From: Acinetobacter sp. ANC 3903
GTDB lineage: Bacteria > Pseudomonadota > Gammaproteobacteria > Pseudomonadales > Moraxellaceae
DNA length: 64,000 nucleotides
Direction: 5' to 3'
Assembly (NCBI RefSeq): GCF_002135315.1
Contig: NZ_NEGA01000002.1
Span: forward strand, 163,231-227,230
The notes beneath the pieces are model-generated. The model had not been told where the DNA came from. It saw only the letters and a list, made by a program, of their open reading frames with translations, and did no database searches. A program made the translations under genes and the position numbers. Shown here in pieces: positions 33,482 to 43,606 of the stretch. Numbering within the stretch: the first letter of the stretch is position 1; each line of letters starts with the position of its first letter.

Positions 33482-36292
33482 TCAGATATTCTGTTTGTTT
33501 AAAATTTGCTGTGAAGCCTGTTCAACCTGCTGAATGGCTGACTGCAATTCAGCAAAGCGTGTCAGGGTTTCCTGAATAAAGGCTTCATCTGCTTTGCGTC
33601 GTTCTTTACGTAAGGAAGAAACAAACTGCTCAAATCCACCGGTTACTTCTTGCAAGTGCGGCACACCTACATAACGGGTTGCACCATATAAACGGTGCAG
33701 CACATGTTCCAGTTGCGGAAAATCTTCCATCTCGATTAACTGCTGCATTTCATCCAGTTCGGTCGGAAAACTGTCCGTCAGCATTTTCAGTAAATCGATG
33801 GCTAAATCTTCTTTATTGGCTGCCAGTTGCAGGCTTTGTTGCCAATCCAGAATAGTTGGATCCAGCGCTTCAATCAGAATGGATTGCTCTACACTTTTAG
33901 CCTTTTTAAAGCTTTCCGAAGTCCAGTGGGTCAGAATCTGAGTAATCTGTTCCATCTGAATCGGTTTGGTGACGTAATCATCCATGCCCACCTGCAACAG
34001 TTTCTGCTTTTCATCCGCCAGTGCATGGGCAGTCAGGGCAATAATTGGCAAGCGTTTATGGTCTTCCAAGGTCGATTCTAGCGAGCGAATGGCACGGGTG
34101 GTATCAATACCGGACATGACCGGCATTTGAATATCCATAAACACCACATCAAATGCAGGCAACCCTTGTGCTATACGCTGCTGGATAATATCAATGGCTT
34201 CCTGACCACTCAGAGCTTTGGTGGTAGTGACATTGAGTTCTGCGAGCAGCGCTTCCAGAACAATCAGATTCGGTAAATGGTCATCCACGGCCAGTACATG
34301 CAGACCTTGTCCATTAAACTCTTCATGTACATCTTGCTCGAAAATAGGCTGATTGCTGAGCAGCTGGATCAAGGCACTGCGGCTTAGCGGTTGATACAGT
34401 GGGCGTGCACGGTACTCGTTCAGCATGTTTGGATCAAGCGCCATCTGATAGCCATACACCGCAATATTGCCATGATAGCGGTTGCGTATTTCTTTCAGCA
34501 AAGCTTCACTATCGCCACTATGATCGACAATCAGCCAGGTATTTTCATCGCTTTTCGAGAATTTATTCAGCTGACTGAACAAGTCCAGAATCGAGGTGGT
34601 TTCGACATGATGAACATCATAATTTTCAAGATAATGCCGTAAAATATTGGCTGTTGCAGGGTGGGCCAAATAGGAAACCACCTGCATTTGATTAAAGTGC
34701 GGATGCACAATTTCAATATCTTCCTCCACGACAAACATGGCGGTGAACCAGAAAGTGGAACCTTTTTCAGTGGGTGCACGTTCCTGATTATCTTCAAAGC
34801 CAATTTGCCCTTGCATTAAATGCACCAGCTGTTTGGAAATAGCCAGGCCGAGTCCTGTACCGCCAAATTGACGGGTCACTGAAGCATCGCCTTGCGAGAA
34901 GGATTCAAACAGTTTTTTACGGTCTGTACCGCTCAGGCCGATACCACTGTCCTGCACGCTAAAGTGCAATAAACATTGCCCGATATCATCATGTTCCATA
35001 CGGGCACGGACAATAATTTCACCATCCGGGGTAAATTTGATGGCATTAGAAATCAGGTTGGTCAGAATCTGCTTGAAGCGCAGGGCATCGCCAATGACTT
35101 GGGTGGGTACGTTATCGGCATAATAAAAGGCCATATCGATATGCTTTTGTGCCGCCAATGGCGAGAGCATATCCATCACGTCAAAAATGGCTTCTTCCAG
35201 ATCAAACGGTGCAGTTTCCAGTTCCAGCTTGCCGGCATCAATTTTGGAGAAATCCAGTACATCGTTAATCAGTGCCAGCAGGTGGGCAGATGATTTACGA
35301 ATGGTTTGCAGATACAGATTCTGCTCATTGCTGAGGTTGCCTTGACGCAGCAATAAATGAATAAAGCCATCAATACTGTTCAAGGGAGTACGCAATTCGT
35401 GGCTGATATTGGCCAGAAACACCGATTTGGACTGGTTGGCTGAAATCGCCTGGTCGCGTGCCTGACGGTAGGTAATGTTTTGCACTTCCAGGGTATCCAG
35501 AGTGCGGCGCAAATCATCTTCAGTCTGTTCGGTATGTTCTTTGAGTTCCAGAAAGCTGAAGTGCAGGCGTTTGACTACATTGGCAATATCGCGCTGCAAT
35601 AAGCGCAATTCACCGGTACTGTTAATCACCATGTGTTGATCAAGGGTGTCGGCATTCAGACGCTGTAACTGCATCCGGATTTCGTACATCGGCGCAATCC
35701 AGCGCCGTGAATAGAAATTCAGGCACAGTAACAGCAGCAATAAAGTCAATAAACCTGTGGCGATCAGTACAATCATGACCCGGTAGTGGGCAATTTCCAG
35801 CGGCTGGTTATCCAGCTCAATCACCAGTCTGGCCGGGTTATCGGTATGTTCATTAATTTTTAAGGCATAGATATGATTGTGATTATGCAGGATAGGGCCG
35901 ACAAAATCGGCTTTAGCGTCAATCTTGGGCCAAGCTTCCTGATCTTGAAAACCAATACTTAAACGGTTTCTGCCTTGGGGATCGATAATTGCGGCACGAA
36001 TGAGATGTTTTTCATCCAGCATCACCTGCAGGGTATTACGGGCCTGATCATATTGCCAGGGATAGCTGTTGAGCAGATCGAATGCAGCTTCGGCGGTAAG
36101 CTGATAGCGAGCCACAATGGCAATCGCCATTTGACGTTGCTGCGCACGTGATGCATTGGATGTTTCGGATAAAACCAGCAATGCCCCCACACATGCCAAA
36201 ACCATAATGGGGACAAAAATCATGGCGATGAGTTGTCCATAAGCATGATTTAAGTGTAGACGCTTAAATAACTTTTTATTGATATTTGACAT
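33482..36292 (-). CDS. gacS: Hybrid sensor histidine kinase, GacS/BarA type
   Basis: A 936-residue tripartite membrane kinase. Two membrane helices (about 20-42 and 171-190) flank a periplasmic sensor, followed by a HAMP linker to about 250. The HisKA domain carries phospho-His298 (ANISHELRTP), and the HATPase domain has NLISNAIKF, DSGIGLS and GTGLGLAIS. A degenerate receiver-like stretch (about 530-640) precedes a receiver with Asp720 (VVFMDIQMPVMSG) and a C-terminal Hpt domain with His866 (HRLYGATRYVG). This is the BarA/GacS layout, expected to signal to a GacA/UvrY regulator encoded elsewhere. Confidence 0.92.
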   Translation of the reverse strand: MSNINKKLFKRLHLNHAYGQLIAMIFVPIMVLACVGALLVLSETSNASRAQQRQMAIAIVARYQLTAEAAFDLLNSYPWQYDQARNTLQVMLDEKHLIRAAIIDPQGRNRLSIGFQDQEAWPKIDAKADFVGPILHNHNHIYALKINEHTDNPARLVIELDNQPLEIAHYRVMIVLIATGLLTLLLLLLCLNFYSRRWIAPMYEIRMQLQRLNADTLDQHMVINSTGELRLLQRDIANVVKRLHFSFLELKEHTEQTEDDLRRTLDTLEVQNITYRQARDQAISANQSKSVFLANISHELRTPLNSIDGFIHLLLRQGNLSNEQNLYLQTIRKSSAHLLALINDVLDFSKIDAGKLELETAPFDLEEAIFDVMDMLSPLAAQKHIDMAFYYADNVPTQVIGDALRFKQILTNLISNAIKFTPDGEIIVRARMEHDDIGQCLLHFSVQDSGIGLSGTDRKKLFESFSQGDASVTRQFGGTGLGLAISKQLVHLMQGQIGFEDNQERAPTEKGSTFWFTAMFVVEEDIEIVHPHFNQMQVVSYLAHPATANILRHYLENYDVHHVETTSILDLFSQLNKFSKSDENTWLIVDHSGDSEALLKEIRNRYHGNIAVYGYQMALDPNMLNEYRARPLYQPLSRSALIQLLSNQPIFEQDVHEEFNGQGLHVLAVDDHLPNLIVLEALLAELNVTTTKALSGQEAIDIIQQRIAQGLPAFDVVFMDIQMPVMSGIDTTRAIRSLESTLEDHKRLPIIALTAHALADEKQKLLQVGMDDYVTKPIQMEQITQILTHWTSESFKKAKSVEQSILIEALDPTILDWQQSLQLAANKEDLAIDLLKMLTDSFPTELDEMQQLIEMEDFPQLEHVLHRLYGATRYVGVPHLQEVTGGFEQFVSSLRKERRKADEAFIQETLTRFAELQSAIQQVEQASQQILNKQNI

Positions 36293-36412
36293 GGTTAAAG
36301 CAGTTGATTCCCTATGCTTTGCATATTAGCACGCTTTATTTAAAACTGGCTGCGCTTTAATCACTTTCAATAAAAAGCCTGCTAAATGGGTGCAGGAGGA
36401 AGCATTTTTTCA

Positions 36413-36440
36413 TACAATAGGCGCACCTCGATATAGGTGC
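36413..36440 (+). promoter_or_regulatory. cysM promoter -10 and ribosome-site hairpin
   Basis: A TACAAT -10-like box at 36413-36418 is followed by GCACCT-CGATAT-AGGTGC at 36423-36440. This 6-pair hairpin has a 3' strand that contains AGGTG, the ribosome site of the ATG at 36446. No good -35 is visible. Confidence 0.4.
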
Positions 36441-36445
36441 AAATA

Positions 36446-37366
36446 ATGAGTAATACTACCCCTGATTTCCAAGCTGACGAATTTTTACTGGACCACTATG
36501 TAGGAAAAACTCCTCTGGTGCGTTTACAACGTTTGGCAAGTCATACTCAAGCAACAGTATTGGCTAAACTTGAAGGAAATAATCCTGCAGGTTCGGTAAA
36601 AGACCGCCCAGCGTACAATATGATTATGCAAGCTGAAAAACGTGGTCAAATCAAGCCAGGCGATACATTGATTGAAGCGACCAGTGGAAATACGGGAATT
36701 GCCTTGGCGATGGTGGCTGCTATGCGTGGCTATAAAATGAAACTCATTATGCCTGCCGGTTCCAGTCAGGAACGCAAAGATGCCATGCGTGCTTATGGCG
36801 CCGAGCTGATTGAATCTGAAAATATGGAACAGGCGCGTGATATGGCGCTACAAATGCAAAAAGAAGGGAAAGGACTGGTCTTGAACCAGTTTGGTAACCC
36901 GGACAATGTTGAAGCCCATTATCTCACCACCGGTCCAGAAATCTGGCAACAAACCGGTGGTAAAATTACCCATTTCGTCAGTTCCATGGGAACCACAGGC
37001 ACGATTATGGGGATTTCCAAATATCTGAAAGAGCAAAATCCTGATATTCAGATTGTCGGTTTACAACCTTCTGAAGGTTCAAATATTGCCGGTATCCGTC
37101 GTTGGCCACAAGAATATCTTCCAACCATTTTTGATCCAAAACGCGTTGACCGCATTATGGATATTCCGCAAATTGAAGCGGAAAAAACTGCACGTCAATT
37201 GGCGCGCAAAGAAGGCATCAGTGCCGGAACTTCTTCGGGCGGTGCTGTTTGGGCCTCCATTAAACTGGCGGAAGAAAATCCGGGTGCCGTGATTGTCTGT
37301 ATCATTTGTGACCGTGGCGACCGCTATCTGTCTACCGGTTTATTCTCTGTAGTCGATCCTGAATAA
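36446..37366 (+). CDS. cysM: Cysteine synthase B (O-acetylserine sulfhydrylase) CysM
   Basis: PLP-dependent enzyme forming cysteine from O-acetylserine and sulfide or thiosulfate, 306 residues. The PLP-Lys lies in NPAGSVKDRPAYNM, the substrate loop is EATSGNTGIALAM, and the phosphate-binding loop is VSSMGTTGTIMG. RRWPQEYLP and IICDRGDRYLSTG are typical of CysM rather than CysK. The ATG at 36446 has AGGTG at 7 bases; a GTG three codons upstream is less likely. It is divergent from gacS, an arrangement common in pseudomonads and relatives. Confidence 0.94.
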   Translation: MSNTTPDFQADEFLLDHYVGKTPLVRLQRLASHTQATVLAKLEGNNPAGSVKDRPAYNMIMQAEKRGQIKPGDTLIEATSGNTGIALAMVAAMRGYKMKLIMPAGSSQERKDAMRAYGAELIESENMEQARDMALQMQKEGKGLVLNQFGNPDNVEAHYLTTGPEIWQQTGGKITHFVSSMGTTGTIMGISKYLKEQNPDIQIVGLQPSEGSNIAGIRRWPQEYLPTIFDPKRVDRIMDIPQIEAEKTARQLARKEGISAGTSSGGAVWASIKLAEENPGAVIVCIICDRGDRYLSTGLFSVVDPE

Positions 37367-37385
37367 TTCAAAATTGTGAGATGAA

Positions 37386-38207
37386 ATGCGCTTACCTGTC
37401 TTAATTTTCGATATCGAAACGCTGACCGATTTAAAGTCAGGGGCGCATTTATATCATCTGGATTTACCCGAAGCAGATCTTGAGCAGGCGTTAATGAAAT
37501 TGCGCCGTCAGGAATCCGGTATGGATTTCCAGCGTTTGCCGCTGCATGAAATTGTCTGTATTTCGGGTCTCTGGATTGATGAAAATGGCGCAATGAAGCT
37601 GTTTTCATTTAGCCGCGAGCAATACGGCGAAGCGGAAATCTTAAAAAAATTCCTGTCCATTTTTGACAAGCGTCATCCGACATTGGTCAGCTGGAATGGC
37701 TCGCAATTTGATTTGCCGGTGATCCTGTTTCGTGCCATGTATCATGGTCTTTCGGCACCAAGTTTGTTTGATCAGGGCGAAATTGATCAGCAAAAGCGCT
37801 ATAATAATTACCAGAATCGCTACCATCAGCGTCATGTCGATTTAATGGATGTCATGGCCATGTTTAATGGTCGTCATTTCCAGAAGTTGGATGATGTTGC
37901 ACACTTACTCGGTTTCCCGGGCAAACGCGGTGATGGTGCTTACCATGTTCCGGAATATGTCCGTGCAAAAGAGTGGTCAAAACTGACCAGCTACTGTGAA
38001 GGCGATGTGCTGAATACCTGGCTGATCTATTTACGCTGGTTATTGCTGAAAGGCCAGTTACTGACTGAAGACCATCGTTACTGGATTCAAACCACCATCC
38101 AGTATTTACAGCAACAACCGCAGCATGCGGATTTTCTCCAGGTATGGCGTGAAACCTCACAACATACCGAATTTACCACTGCAGATTTTTTTTCTCCCAC
38201 ACTCTAG
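37386..38207 (+). CDS. Predicted 3'-5' exonuclease, DEDDy/PolB-like
   Basis: A 273-residue RNase H-like exonuclease of the predicted DNA polymerase B-like 3'-5' exonuclease family. Exo I is LIFDIETLTD (Asp and Glu), Exo II is SWNGSQFDLPV, and Exo III is YCEGDVLNTWLIY, a YxxxD pattern. All metal ligands seem intact, so it should be active on DNA or RNA. It lies between cysM (19-base gap) and rlmD (6-base gap) and may be co-transcribed with rlmD and relA. Its physiological substrate is not known. Confidence 0.85.
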   Translation: MRLPVLIFDIETLTDLKSGAHLYHLDLPEADLEQALMKLRRQESGMDFQRLPLHEIVCISGLWIDENGAMKLFSFSREQYGEAEILKKFLSIFDKRHPTLVSWNGSQFDLPVILFRAMYHGLSAPSLFDQGEIDQQKRYNNYQNRYHQRHVDLMDVMAMFNGRHFQKLDDVAHLLGFPGKRGDGAYHVPEYVRAKEWSKLTSYCEGDVLNTWLIYLRWLLLKGQLLTEDHRYWIQTTIQYLQQQPQHADFLQVWRETSQHTEFTTADFFSPTL

Positions 38208-38213
38208 GTATTC

Positions 38214-39605
38214 ATGAAACATAGAACCAAGCCACGTCCAGCTCAACATCCGATTTATACGTTTCAGGTTGAGTCTCTTTCACATGAAGGACGGGGGATA
38301 GCACACTATGGATCACATCCCGATCATCCGAGTGACAAGCACGGTAAAAAAGTTTTTATTGCTTATGCCTTGCCTGGTGAGACGGTGAGAGCCCAAATTA
38401 CCAATGTGGTGAAACGTTTAGAAGAAGCAGATTGTGTTGAAATTCTGAGTGAGCCTTCGCATTTGCGTGTTCAACCGCCATGTCCGCATTTCGGTGTCTG
38501 TGGGGGCTGTAATATGCAGCATATTCAGCAAGATGAGCAAATTCGACTCAAACAGGATGTCTTGAAATCTCATCTGGAACATTTTGCCGGCATTCAACCT
38601 GAACAATGGTTGGCACCATTACGTTCCAAGCGAGAGGATTACCGCCGTAAAGCGCGTATTGGTGTGCGCTATATTCCGGCTAAAGATCAGCTGGTAGTGG
38701 GTTTTCGTGAGCGTCAAAGCAATAAACTGACTCCGATTGACCGTTGTATGGTACTAGACCGTGAATTTGGTTCCATCACCGAGTTAAAACAATTACTCCA
38801 AAGTCTAAAGGGCAAAGCAGCGATTGGTCATGTAGAATTGGCCATGGGGGATGAGGACATTGCGCTGCTGGTTCGTCATACTGAAAAATTGTCATCCGAT
38901 GATGTCAACCAATTAAAACAGTTTACGTTAAACAGACAGTGGCAGTTGTATTTGCAGCCTGCAGGTAGCGACAGTTTGCATCGAGTGGATGATCCGACCG
39001 CGGCGATGCGTTTGCATTATGCTTTGGATGAGTTTGATGTGAAATTTGGCTTTAATCCGCTGGATTTTACTCAGGTAAATTCGACCATTAACCCGCAGAT
39101 GGTGAAGCTGGCATGTGATTTGCTTCAGTTGCAGCAAGGTGAACGCGTTCTCGACCTGTTTTGTGGTTTAGGAAATTTTTCTTTACCCCTGGCTCGTTGT
39201 GTCGGTGAAACCGGACAAGTGGTCGCTGTTGAAGGAAGTGAAGAAATGGTACAACGTGGGGCAGAAAATGCTAAACAAAACGGCATGACTCACGTTCAGT
39301 TCTATTCACAAGATTTAACAAAAGATTTTTCGCAGCATTCTTGGGCAAATCAAGGATTTGATGCATTATTGATTGACCCACCACGTTCCGGTGCGGAAGA
39401 AATAATGTATTATGTGCCCAAGTTTGGTGCAAAAAGAATCGTTTATGTATCATGTAATCCTGCAACATTGGCGCGAGATGCGGGTGTACTGGTGAAACAT
39501 GGTTATCGATTAAAAAAGGCTGGGGTAATGGACATGTTTACCCATACGGGACATGTGGAATCTATTGCCTTATTCGAAAAATATAAAGAAATAAACGATT
39601 TATAA
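38214..39605 (+). CDS. rlmD: 23S rRNA (uracil-1939-C5)-methyltransferase RlmD
   Basis: SAM-dependent methyltransferase making m5U1939 in 23S rRNA, 463 residues. An N-terminal TRAM domain (about 12-75) is followed by [4Fe-4S] ligands in [10 protein letters not shown] and a fourth Cys in RCMVLD. The SAM motif is [16 protein letters not shown], then [11 protein letters not shown] and the nucleophile Cys in [12 protein letters not shown]. relA follows 29 bases later, the same order as in E. coli (rlmD-relA). Confidence 0.96.
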   Translation: MKHRTKPRPAQHPIYTFQVESLSHEGRGIAHYGSHPDHPSDKHGKKVFIAYALPGETVRAQITNVVKRLEEADCVEILSEPSHLRVQPPCPHFGVCGGCNMQHIQQDEQIRLKQDVLKSHLEHFAGIQPEQWLAPLRSKREDYRRKARIGVRYIPAKDQLVVGFRERQSNKLTPIDRCMVLDREFGSITELKQLLQSLKGKAAIGHVELAMGDEDIALLVRHTEKLSSDDVNQLKQFTLNRQWQLYLQPAGSDSLHRVDDPTAAMRLHYALDEFDVKFGFNPLDFTQVNSTINPQMVKLACDLLQLQQGERVLDLFCGLGNFSLPLARCVGETGQVVAVEGSEEMVQRGAENAKQNGMTHVQFYSQDLTKDFSQHSWANQGFDALLIDPPRSGAEEIMYYVPKFGAKRIVYVSCNPATLARDAGVLVKHGYRLKKAGVMDMFTHTGHVESIALFEKYKEINDL

Positions 39606-39634
39606 TATGAAGTGTAAAAAAGTAGGAGTAGGGT

Positions 39635-41941
39635 ATGGTCACAGTACGTGAGCAACTTCCTGGACGTCTCAATGAGTTGTCGGAGGAAGCGACTGTAGAA
39701 CATGCCGAACAAGCTCGACATGATTTGGCCGAATGGTTAAATCGGGTTCGTGGCATATTAGATGATACGGCGCTAAAACAACTCGAAGAAGTTGCACATC
39801 TGACTTTATATAAAGAGCTACAAACGACTGTCGATCATCGCTCAAATACCTTTTATACCGGCATTGAAATGGCGGATATTTTGGCGCATCTGCATGTCGA
39901 TGAAGCGACCTTGTCTGCCGCAATGCTGTATCGTAGCGTTCGTGAAGGCGTGATGACGTTGGAAGAGGTACAGCAACATTTTGGTGAGCAAGTCTATAGT
40001 CTGGTGCAAGGCACACTGGCGATGGGTAAGCTTTCCGAGCTGATTGAAAAGAACAAGCGCCTAGAAGATCATTTTAACAACAACCAGCGTGAACATTTAA
40101 GCGGCATTTACAAAATGCTGATTTCAGTGACTGAAGATGTTCGCGTAGTACTGATCAAGCTGGCAGAACGTACCTATGCCTTGCGGGAGCTGACCAAAGC
40201 CTCTAGAGAGCGTCAGGAACGTGTGGCGCGTGAAATTCTGACCATTTACTCGCCTTTGGCGCACCGTCTGGGGATTGCCCAACTGAAATGGGAGCTTGAA
40301 GATTTAGCTTTCCGTTATCTGGCACCAGAACGCTATAAAGAAATTGCCTCTTTACTGAATGAAAAACGGCTTGAGCGTGAACAATATATCCAGTTTGTGA
40401 TTGATAAACTGAAGAATGAGCTGGCTCAGTACAATATTGAAGCTGAGATTAGCGGGCGGGTGAAACACATTTATTCGATTTATCGAAAAATGAAAAGCAA
40501 GAACCTGAGCTTTGACCAGCTTTATGATATTCGTGCGGTTCGGGTATTGGTCAAAACCGTCCCTGAGTGCTATCACTCTTTAGGGATTGTGCATCAAATC
40601 TGGCGTCATATTCCGCATCAGTTTGATGATTACATTACCAACCCGAAAGCCAATGGCTACCGTTCATTGCATACTGCCGTGATTGCCGAAAACAAGTCCC
40701 TTGAAGTGCAAATCCGGACTAAGGATATGCATGAAGAGGCTGAGCTTGGAGTATGTTCGCACTTTAACTATAAAGAAGGCGCGAAAAATACCGATCATTC
40801 CTTCAATCATCGTTTGCATTCTTTACGTGCCGTACTTGAACATTATCAGGAACGTAACGATGCGAGTGCGCATAAATCAGATGATGAAACTGAAAATTTT
40901 GAACAGATTCAAGATTTCGAAGGCTTTGAAAAAATTTACGTGTTTAGCCGTGATGGGGATATTAAAGAATTACCGCGTGGCTCGACCGTTTTAGACTTTG
41001 CTTATCACGTCCATACTGAAGTGGGCAACAAGTGCTATGCGGCACGTGTGAATCAGCGCTATGTGCCGTTGACCTATACTCTAAAAACCGGTGAACAGGT
41101 CGAAATTTTAACCAAGAAAGATCGCGAGCCGAATCGCGACTGGCTGGTAAATTCGCTCGGCTACATTAAGACCGCACGTGCTCGTGACAAACTGCGTCAT
41201 TGGTTCAGACAGCAAGACCGCAGTAAGAACCTGGAAGTGGGCCGTGAAATTCTCAATAAAGAACTTTCACGTCTGGCGATTCATCCTAAAAGTATTGATT
41301 TAAGTGACTATTGCAATCACTTCAATGTCAAATTGGGTGAAGATATTCTGATTGGACTGGTGAATGGTGATATTAGCCTGCATGCCATGATCAATCAGAT
41401 CAATCGTCATATGCACATTGGTCAGGATGAACCTGAACTGGTGCTTAAACCGACCTTGAATCCACGTGCCAGTCATACCTTGTCTGCACATGGTATTTTA
41501 ATTGACGGTTTGGACAATGTGGAACTGCATATTGCACAGTGCTGTCAGCCGGTGCATGGTGAATCGATTGGCGGTTATATCACCCTGAACCGTGGTGTCA
41601 GTATTCATAAGGTGGCATGTCCGGATTATGTCCGCATGATTTCTCAGGAACCTGAACGTGCAGTGGAAGCTGACTGGGAAATGCAGCCGACCCGTGGTCA
41701 AAGTGTACAGATTGTGGTGGAAGCATATGACCGCCGCGGTCTGCTCAAAGATCTGACTCAAGTTATTTTCTCGGATCAGATCAATATCCGTCAGGTGAAT
41801 ACCATTTCTGAAGCGGACGGTATTGCCAACATGAAACTGTTGATTGAGGTCAAAGGTCTGGCACAGCTTTCACGTCTGCTGGCACGTCTGGAGCAGCAAC
41901 CAGGGATCATTAGTGCTCGCCGATTGGTACAGGGCAATTAA
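39635..41941 (+). CDS. relA: GTP pyrophosphokinase RelA
   Basis: Ribosome-associated (p)ppGpp synthetase of the stringent response, 768 residues. The N-terminal pseudo-hydrolase domain lacks the His-Asp metal motif (AAMLYRSVREG where active enzymes have an HD pair), so it should not degrade ppGpp. The synthetase domain has YRSLHTAV and QIRTKDMHEEAELG. A TGS domain (VFSRDGDIKELPRGSTVLDF), a helical/zinc-finger region with HIAQCCQPVHG, and a C-terminal ACT domain follow. The Met in MVTVREQLPG is family-typical. Confidence 0.96.
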   Translation: MVTVREQLPGRLNELSEEATVEHAEQARHDLAEWLNRVRGILDDTALKQLEEVAHLTLYKELQTTVDHRSNTFYTGIEMADILAHLHVDEATLSAAMLYRSVREGVMTLEEVQQHFGEQVYSLVQGTLAMGKLSELIEKNKRLEDHFNNNQREHLSGIYKMLISVTEDVRVVLIKLAERTYALRELTKASRERQERVAREILTIYSPLAHRLGIAQLKWELEDLAFRYLAPERYKEIASLLNEKRLEREQYIQFVIDKLKNELAQYNIEAEISGRVKHIYSIYRKMKSKNLSFDQLYDIRAVRVLVKTVPECYHSLGIVHQIWRHIPHQFDDYITNPKANGYRSLHTAVIAENKSLEVQIRTKDMHEEAELGVCSHFNYKEGAKNTDHSFNHRLHSLRAVLEHYQERNDASAHKSDDETENFEQIQDFEGFEKIYVFSRDGDIKELPRGSTVLDFAYHVHTEVGNKCYAARVNQRYVPLTYTLKTGEQVEILTKKDREPNRDWLVNSLGYIKTARARDKLRHWFRQQDRSKNLEVGREILNKELSRLAIHPKSIDLSDYCNHFNVKLGEDILIGLVNGDISLHAMINQINRHMHIGQDEPELVLKPTLNPRASHTLSAHGILIDGLDNVELHIAQCCQPVHGESIGGYITLNRGVSIHKVACPDYVRMISQEPERAVEADWEMQPTRGQSVQIVVEAYDRRGLLKDLTQVIFSDQINIRQVNTISEADGIANMKLLIEVKGLAQLSRLLARLEQQPGIISARRLVQGN

Positions 41942-41968
41942 TTGAATCCTTAAATTCAGAATTGAAAA

Positions 41969-41998
41969 AACCAGCACCGTGTTGCTGGTTTTTTTTAT
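41969..41998 (+). terminator. Intrinsic terminator after relA
   Basis: AACCAGCA/TGCTGGTT stem with loop CCGTGT and a run of T residues; it ends the cysM/rlmD-relA unit before the polyene operon. Confidence 0.92.
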
Positions 41999-42088
41999 GT
42001 ATAAGCAGTTTTCAACTCAATTATCAATAAAATACGCAATTAAATCAAAACTATAAGTTTAGATAATTAATATTCTACAAGATACTTT

Positions 42089-42118
42089 TTGTGTAATTTT
42101 TATTACAAATGCTATAAT
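42089..42118 (+). promoter_or_regulatory. Candidate promoter of the aryl polyene operon
   Basis: A perfect -10 TATAAT at 42113-42118 and a weaker -35 TTGTGT at 42089-42094 with an 18-base spacer, about 55 bases before the first gene. No other promoter of comparable quality was noticed inside the 16-kb operon, but I did not scan it exhaustively. Confidence 0.6.
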
Positions 42119-42173
42119 CCCGCCAATAAAATGGCCTTGAGCCAAACGATTAAAGGGTGTGGAAATTACGGCA

Positions 42174-42812
42174 ATGCTTCAAATTAATGTGTCACAACTG
42201 TGCATGAGTCGTGCCGATGAAACAGCTCCCGCCCTCGAAAAAATTCCGGCCATGCAGCGCAGACGACTGTCGGGGATTGCCAAATTGGCATTAAGCAGTG
42301 CCATTCAATCGCTGAATTTCGAAGCGGTAGATTATATAGTCTGGGCATCGCAGTATGGTGATGAACATAAGACGCTAAAAATTCTGGCCGATGTACTGCA
42401 AGATCAAACGCCGTCACCGACCCAGTTTTCAACTTCCGTGCATAATGCCATTGCCGGGCTGTATTCAATTTTATGTCAGGATGCGACACCATCAACCAGT
42501 TTGGCTGCATCGTGGAGTGAAGCATTGATTGAAGCCTATGCCTGGTTAAAGACCAATGGTCAGCCCAATGCACGTGTATTGGTGGTGTATTACGATGAAG
42601 CTTTACCGGAAATTTATCAGGAAGCTCAGCCTTTCAATGCTTTTGCCATGTCGGCAATCATTGCTCTTGAAGCAGCAAACCTGCAACTGGACATGCATGC
42701 ATTAAGCAATCATCGTCATAAATATATCGATGCTCAGAATTTCTATGATTTTTGGCAGCAATCTGAACAGGATTTAAAACATCCTCAAACTCAGGCATGG
42801 CAAAAATGTTAA
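42174..42812 (+). CDS. Beta-ketoacyl synthase-like / chain length factor
   Basis: A 212-residue truncated ketosynthase-like protein, the first gene of the aryl polyene operon. The segment PTQFSTSVHNAIAGLYSIL aligns with the ketosynthase N-terminal half found in APE clusters. No TACSS-type catalytic Cys segment exists, so it is probably a non-catalytic partner (chain length factor) of one of the full ketosynthases. The ATG at 42174 is preferred over a GTG at 42159. It overlaps the next gene by 16 bases. Confidence 0.78.
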   Translation: MLQINVSQLCMSRADETAPALEKIPAMQRRRLSGIAKLALSSAIQSLNFEAVDYIVWASQYGDEHKTLKILADVLQDQTPSPTQFSTSVHNAIAGLYSILCQDATPSTSLAASWSEALIEAYAWLKTNGQPNARVLVVYYDEALPEIYQEAQPFNAFAMSAIIALEAANLQLDMHALSNHRHKYIDAQNFYDFWQQSEQDLKHPQTQAWQKC

Positions 42813-43606
42813 AACGCGATCAGATTAAACAAAAAGCCAACTATCTGTGGCGTGTTGGCGCAACCGGTTTTAGTTTTGCCAGTTTTGGCATTGGTGGTGT
42901 GGCCATTGGTGCGCTGGTGGCGCCTTTGGTGAATTTATCTACCCAGAACCCAGGTTTAAGACAGCAGCGTACCCAAAAAGTCATTCAGCACAGTTTCAAG
43001 GGCTTTACCGAAATGATGGTAAAACTTGGAATTATGACCTATGACATTGAAGGTCTGGAAAAATTACAGCACAGTAAGCAGGAGCTGGTGATTGCCAATC
43101 ATCCAACTCTGATAGATGTAGTGGTACTGATTGGTTTGATGGAGCAGGCCAACTGTGTCGTGAAACAGGCACTGTGGTCGAATCCGTTTACCAAAGGTCC
43201 GGTGCAAAATGCCGGCTATATTTTAAATGCCGGTTCTGAACAGTTTATTCATGACTGTGTGGAAAAATTACAGCAGGATCAATCAGCTTCGTTGCTGATT
43301 TTTCCGGAAGGTACACGTACGGCAAAAGGGGAATTGCTGAATGAGTTTCAGCGCGGGGCTGCGAATATTGCGATTCGTGCCAACGTGCCGATTCGTCCGG
43401 TACTGATTACTTGTACACCTTCAACCTTAACCAAGAATGAAAAGTGGTATCACGTTCCTTCACGTCCATTTCATATTCACGTGAAAGTACTGGATGCCAT
43501 TCAAGTCGATGATCTTTTGGAGAATACCAGTGTAAATCCAAAAAATGTGCGTCAGCTCAATCATCAATTACACCAATTTTTTAACCAAGAGTTATCTAAA
43601 AAATGA
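42797..43606 (+). CDS. Lysophospholipid acyltransferase-like protein
   Basis: A 269-residue PlsC-type acyltransferase with a hydrophobic N-terminal segment (about residues 18-45). The catalytic motif NHPTLIDVV (HxxxxD) and the acceptor motif FPEGTRTAKGE are both intact. In APE clusters this type of enzyme is thought to help attach the polyene acyl chain to a lipid anchor. The start may be the ATG at 42797 or 42806. It overlaps the downstream ACP gene (ATGA). Confidence 0.85.
   Translation: MAKMLKRDQIKQKANYLWRVGATGFSFASFGIGGVAIGALVAPLVNLSTQNPGLRQQRTQKVIQHSFKGFTEMMVKLGIMTYDIEGLEKLQHSKQELVIANHPTLIDVVVLIGLMEQANCVVKQALWSNPFTKGPVQNAGYILNAGSEQFIHDCVEKLQQDQSASLLIFPEGTRTAKGELLNEFQRGAANIAIRANVPIRPVLITCTPSTLTKNEKWYHVPSRPFHIHVKVLDAIQVDDLLENTSVNPKNVRQLNHQLHQFFNQELSKK

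Noticed and set aside
39635..41941. Bifunctional SpoT-type synthetase/hydrolase
   Set aside because: The His-Asp hydrolase motif is missing, so RelA is the better call.
42184..42573. Reverse-strand open frame inside the first APE gene
   Set aside because: Shadow frame within a coding gene that fits the APE operon; no ribosome site or family signal.
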